Origin: an uncultured delta proteobacterium
GTDB taxonomy: Bacteria > Myxococcota_A > Polyangia > Polyangiales > Ga0077539
Direction: 5' to 3'
Length of the DNA stretch: 6,084 bases
Assembly (NCBI GenBank): GCA_903860995.1
Contig: CAIOSS010000640.1
Coordinates: 1-6,084, forward strand
Shown: one piece after another, positions 5,556-6,084 of the stretch
How the letters are laid out: each line of letters opens with the position of its first letter
Position numbering within the stretch: position 1 is the first letter of the stretch
Position numbers and translations under genes: made by a program
Notes under the pieces: model-generated
Database searches by the model: none
What the model was told of the DNA's origin: nothing
Seen by the model: the letters and a program-made list of their open reading frames with translations, nothing else

Positions 5556-6084
5556 TCAGCGGGCGGCGGCGTCGTGGAGGGCGCCGAGCCAGCCCTCGTG
5601 CATGCGTTGCTGGGTGAATCGATCGAGCACCCGGCGGCGCCCCGCCGCGCCCATGCGCGCGCGCCGCTCGGGGTCGCGCAGGAGGGCGACCATCGCCGCC
5701 CCCATGGCCGCGTGGTCGCCCCGCGGGACGAGCTCGCCGGTGACCCCGCGCGCGACGATCTCGGGGTTGCCGCCGACGTCCGTCACCAGCGCCGCCCGCT
5801 CGGAGAGCATCGCCTCGAGGAGGGTCACCGAGGTGCCCTCGGAGAGCGACGCCATCGCGAAGAGGTCGCTCGCCGCGTAGAGGGCGGGGATGTCCCGGCG
5901 CACGCCCGCGAACACCACGCGCTCGCCGACGCCGAGCTCGGCCGCGAGGGCGCGCAGGGGGGCCTCGTCGCCGCCGCCCACCAGCAGCAGCCGCGCCGAC
6001 GGGAGCTCCCCGGCCGCGACCGCGAAGGCGCGCACGAGGGTGGGGTGATCCTTCACCGGGTGAAAGCGGGCGACGCAGGTGACG
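5556..6084 (-). CDS. GT4-family glycosyltransferase, C-terminal part (5' end outside window)
   Basis: This is the C-terminal, nucleotide-sugar-binding half of a GT-B fold, retaining GT4-type glycosyltransferase, which moves a sugar from an activated nucleotide donor to a growing glycan at the cytoplasmic side of the membrane. The open frame runs unbroken to the window edge, and translating past the internal GTG at 6056 gives VARFHPVKDHPTLVRAF. That is the family's usual hinge strand (VGRL-x-KDHPTLLRAF), so the GTG is not the true start and the gene is cut by the window. A Gly-rich strand (LLLVGGGDE) follows. Further on, EGTSVTLLEAM carries the EX7E motif, with Glu codons at 5838-5840 and 5814-5816, and then TDVGGNPEIV and GVTGELV. 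About 175 codons are visible. The stop lies 22 bp before the asparagine synthetase start, so the two are probably one operon. Donor and acceptor sugars cannot be read from the sequence. Confidence 0.94.
   Translation of the reverse strand, partial: VTCVARFHPVKDHPTLVRAFAVAAGELPSARLLLVGGGDEAPLRALAAELGVGERVVFAGVRRDIPALYAASDLFAMASLSEGTSVTLLEAMLSERAALVTDVGGNPEIVARGVTGELVPRGDHAAMGAAMVALLRDPERRARMGAAGRRRVLDRFTQQRMHEGWLGALHDAAAR

Noticed and set aside
5556..6056. Treating the GTG at 6056 as the start of a small 166-aa glycosyltransferase
   Set aside because: The frame stays open to the window edge, and the residues upstream of the GTG (VARFHPV) complete the conserved GT4 hinge motif, so this is an internal Val codon.

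Overview
The window is very GC-rich with strongly GC-biased third codon positions. All three genes I can support lie on the minus strand, so transcription runs from high to low coordinates. The gene content suggests Myxococcota (Polyangia-type myxobacteria) or a related former deltaproteobacterial lineage. The main pointer is a Cys/Asp-rich surface lipoprotein built from MopE-like and TSP3-like repeats plus PPC-like domains, opening with the lipobox context AACGRSELD. This placement is inference from style, not a phylogenetic result.

Layout in transcription order: (1) the C-terminal part of a GT4-type glycosyltransferase (5556 to the window edge), whose 5' end lies outside the window; (2) after 22 bp, a complete class II asparagine synthetase or asparagine-synthase-family amidotransferase (3509-5533, 674 aa); (3) a 239-bp gap (3270-3508) with a C10 tract, a small hairpin and a plausible ribosome binding site at its downstream end; (4) a complete 1042-aa lipoprotein (141-3269); (5) 140 bp of non-coding sequence (1-140) with a stem-loop just after the stop codon.

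The lipoprotein is the notable object. It has a lipobox with Cys21, an Asp/Pro-rich stalk, three Cys-rich EGF-like units, and one MopE-type metal-binding unit. Then come twelve repeats of about 34-41 residues, set out as 4 repeats, PPC-like domain, 4 repeats, PPC-like domain, 4 repeats. A degenerate thirteenth repeat and a Cys-rich tail close the protein. Each of the twelve repeats holds a DxDxD-x3-D-x2-D calcium-loop pattern, as in thrombospondin type 3 repeats, with cysteines at non-ligand positions. By hand count the protein has about 117 cysteines, roughly 11% of residues. It looks like an outer-surface, disulfide-rich, probably calcium- or metal-binding rod; its actual function is unknown.

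The glycosyltransferase and asparagine synthetase are probably co-transcribed and fit the edge of a surface polysaccharide cluster, although the synthetase could equally be the housekeeping enzyme. The lipoprotein points the same way but is separated by a gap that could hold its own promoter. There is no RNA gene, insertion sequence or CRISPR array. The very long plus-strand open frame opposite the lipoprotein is a by-product of its repetitive GC-rich coding sequence.
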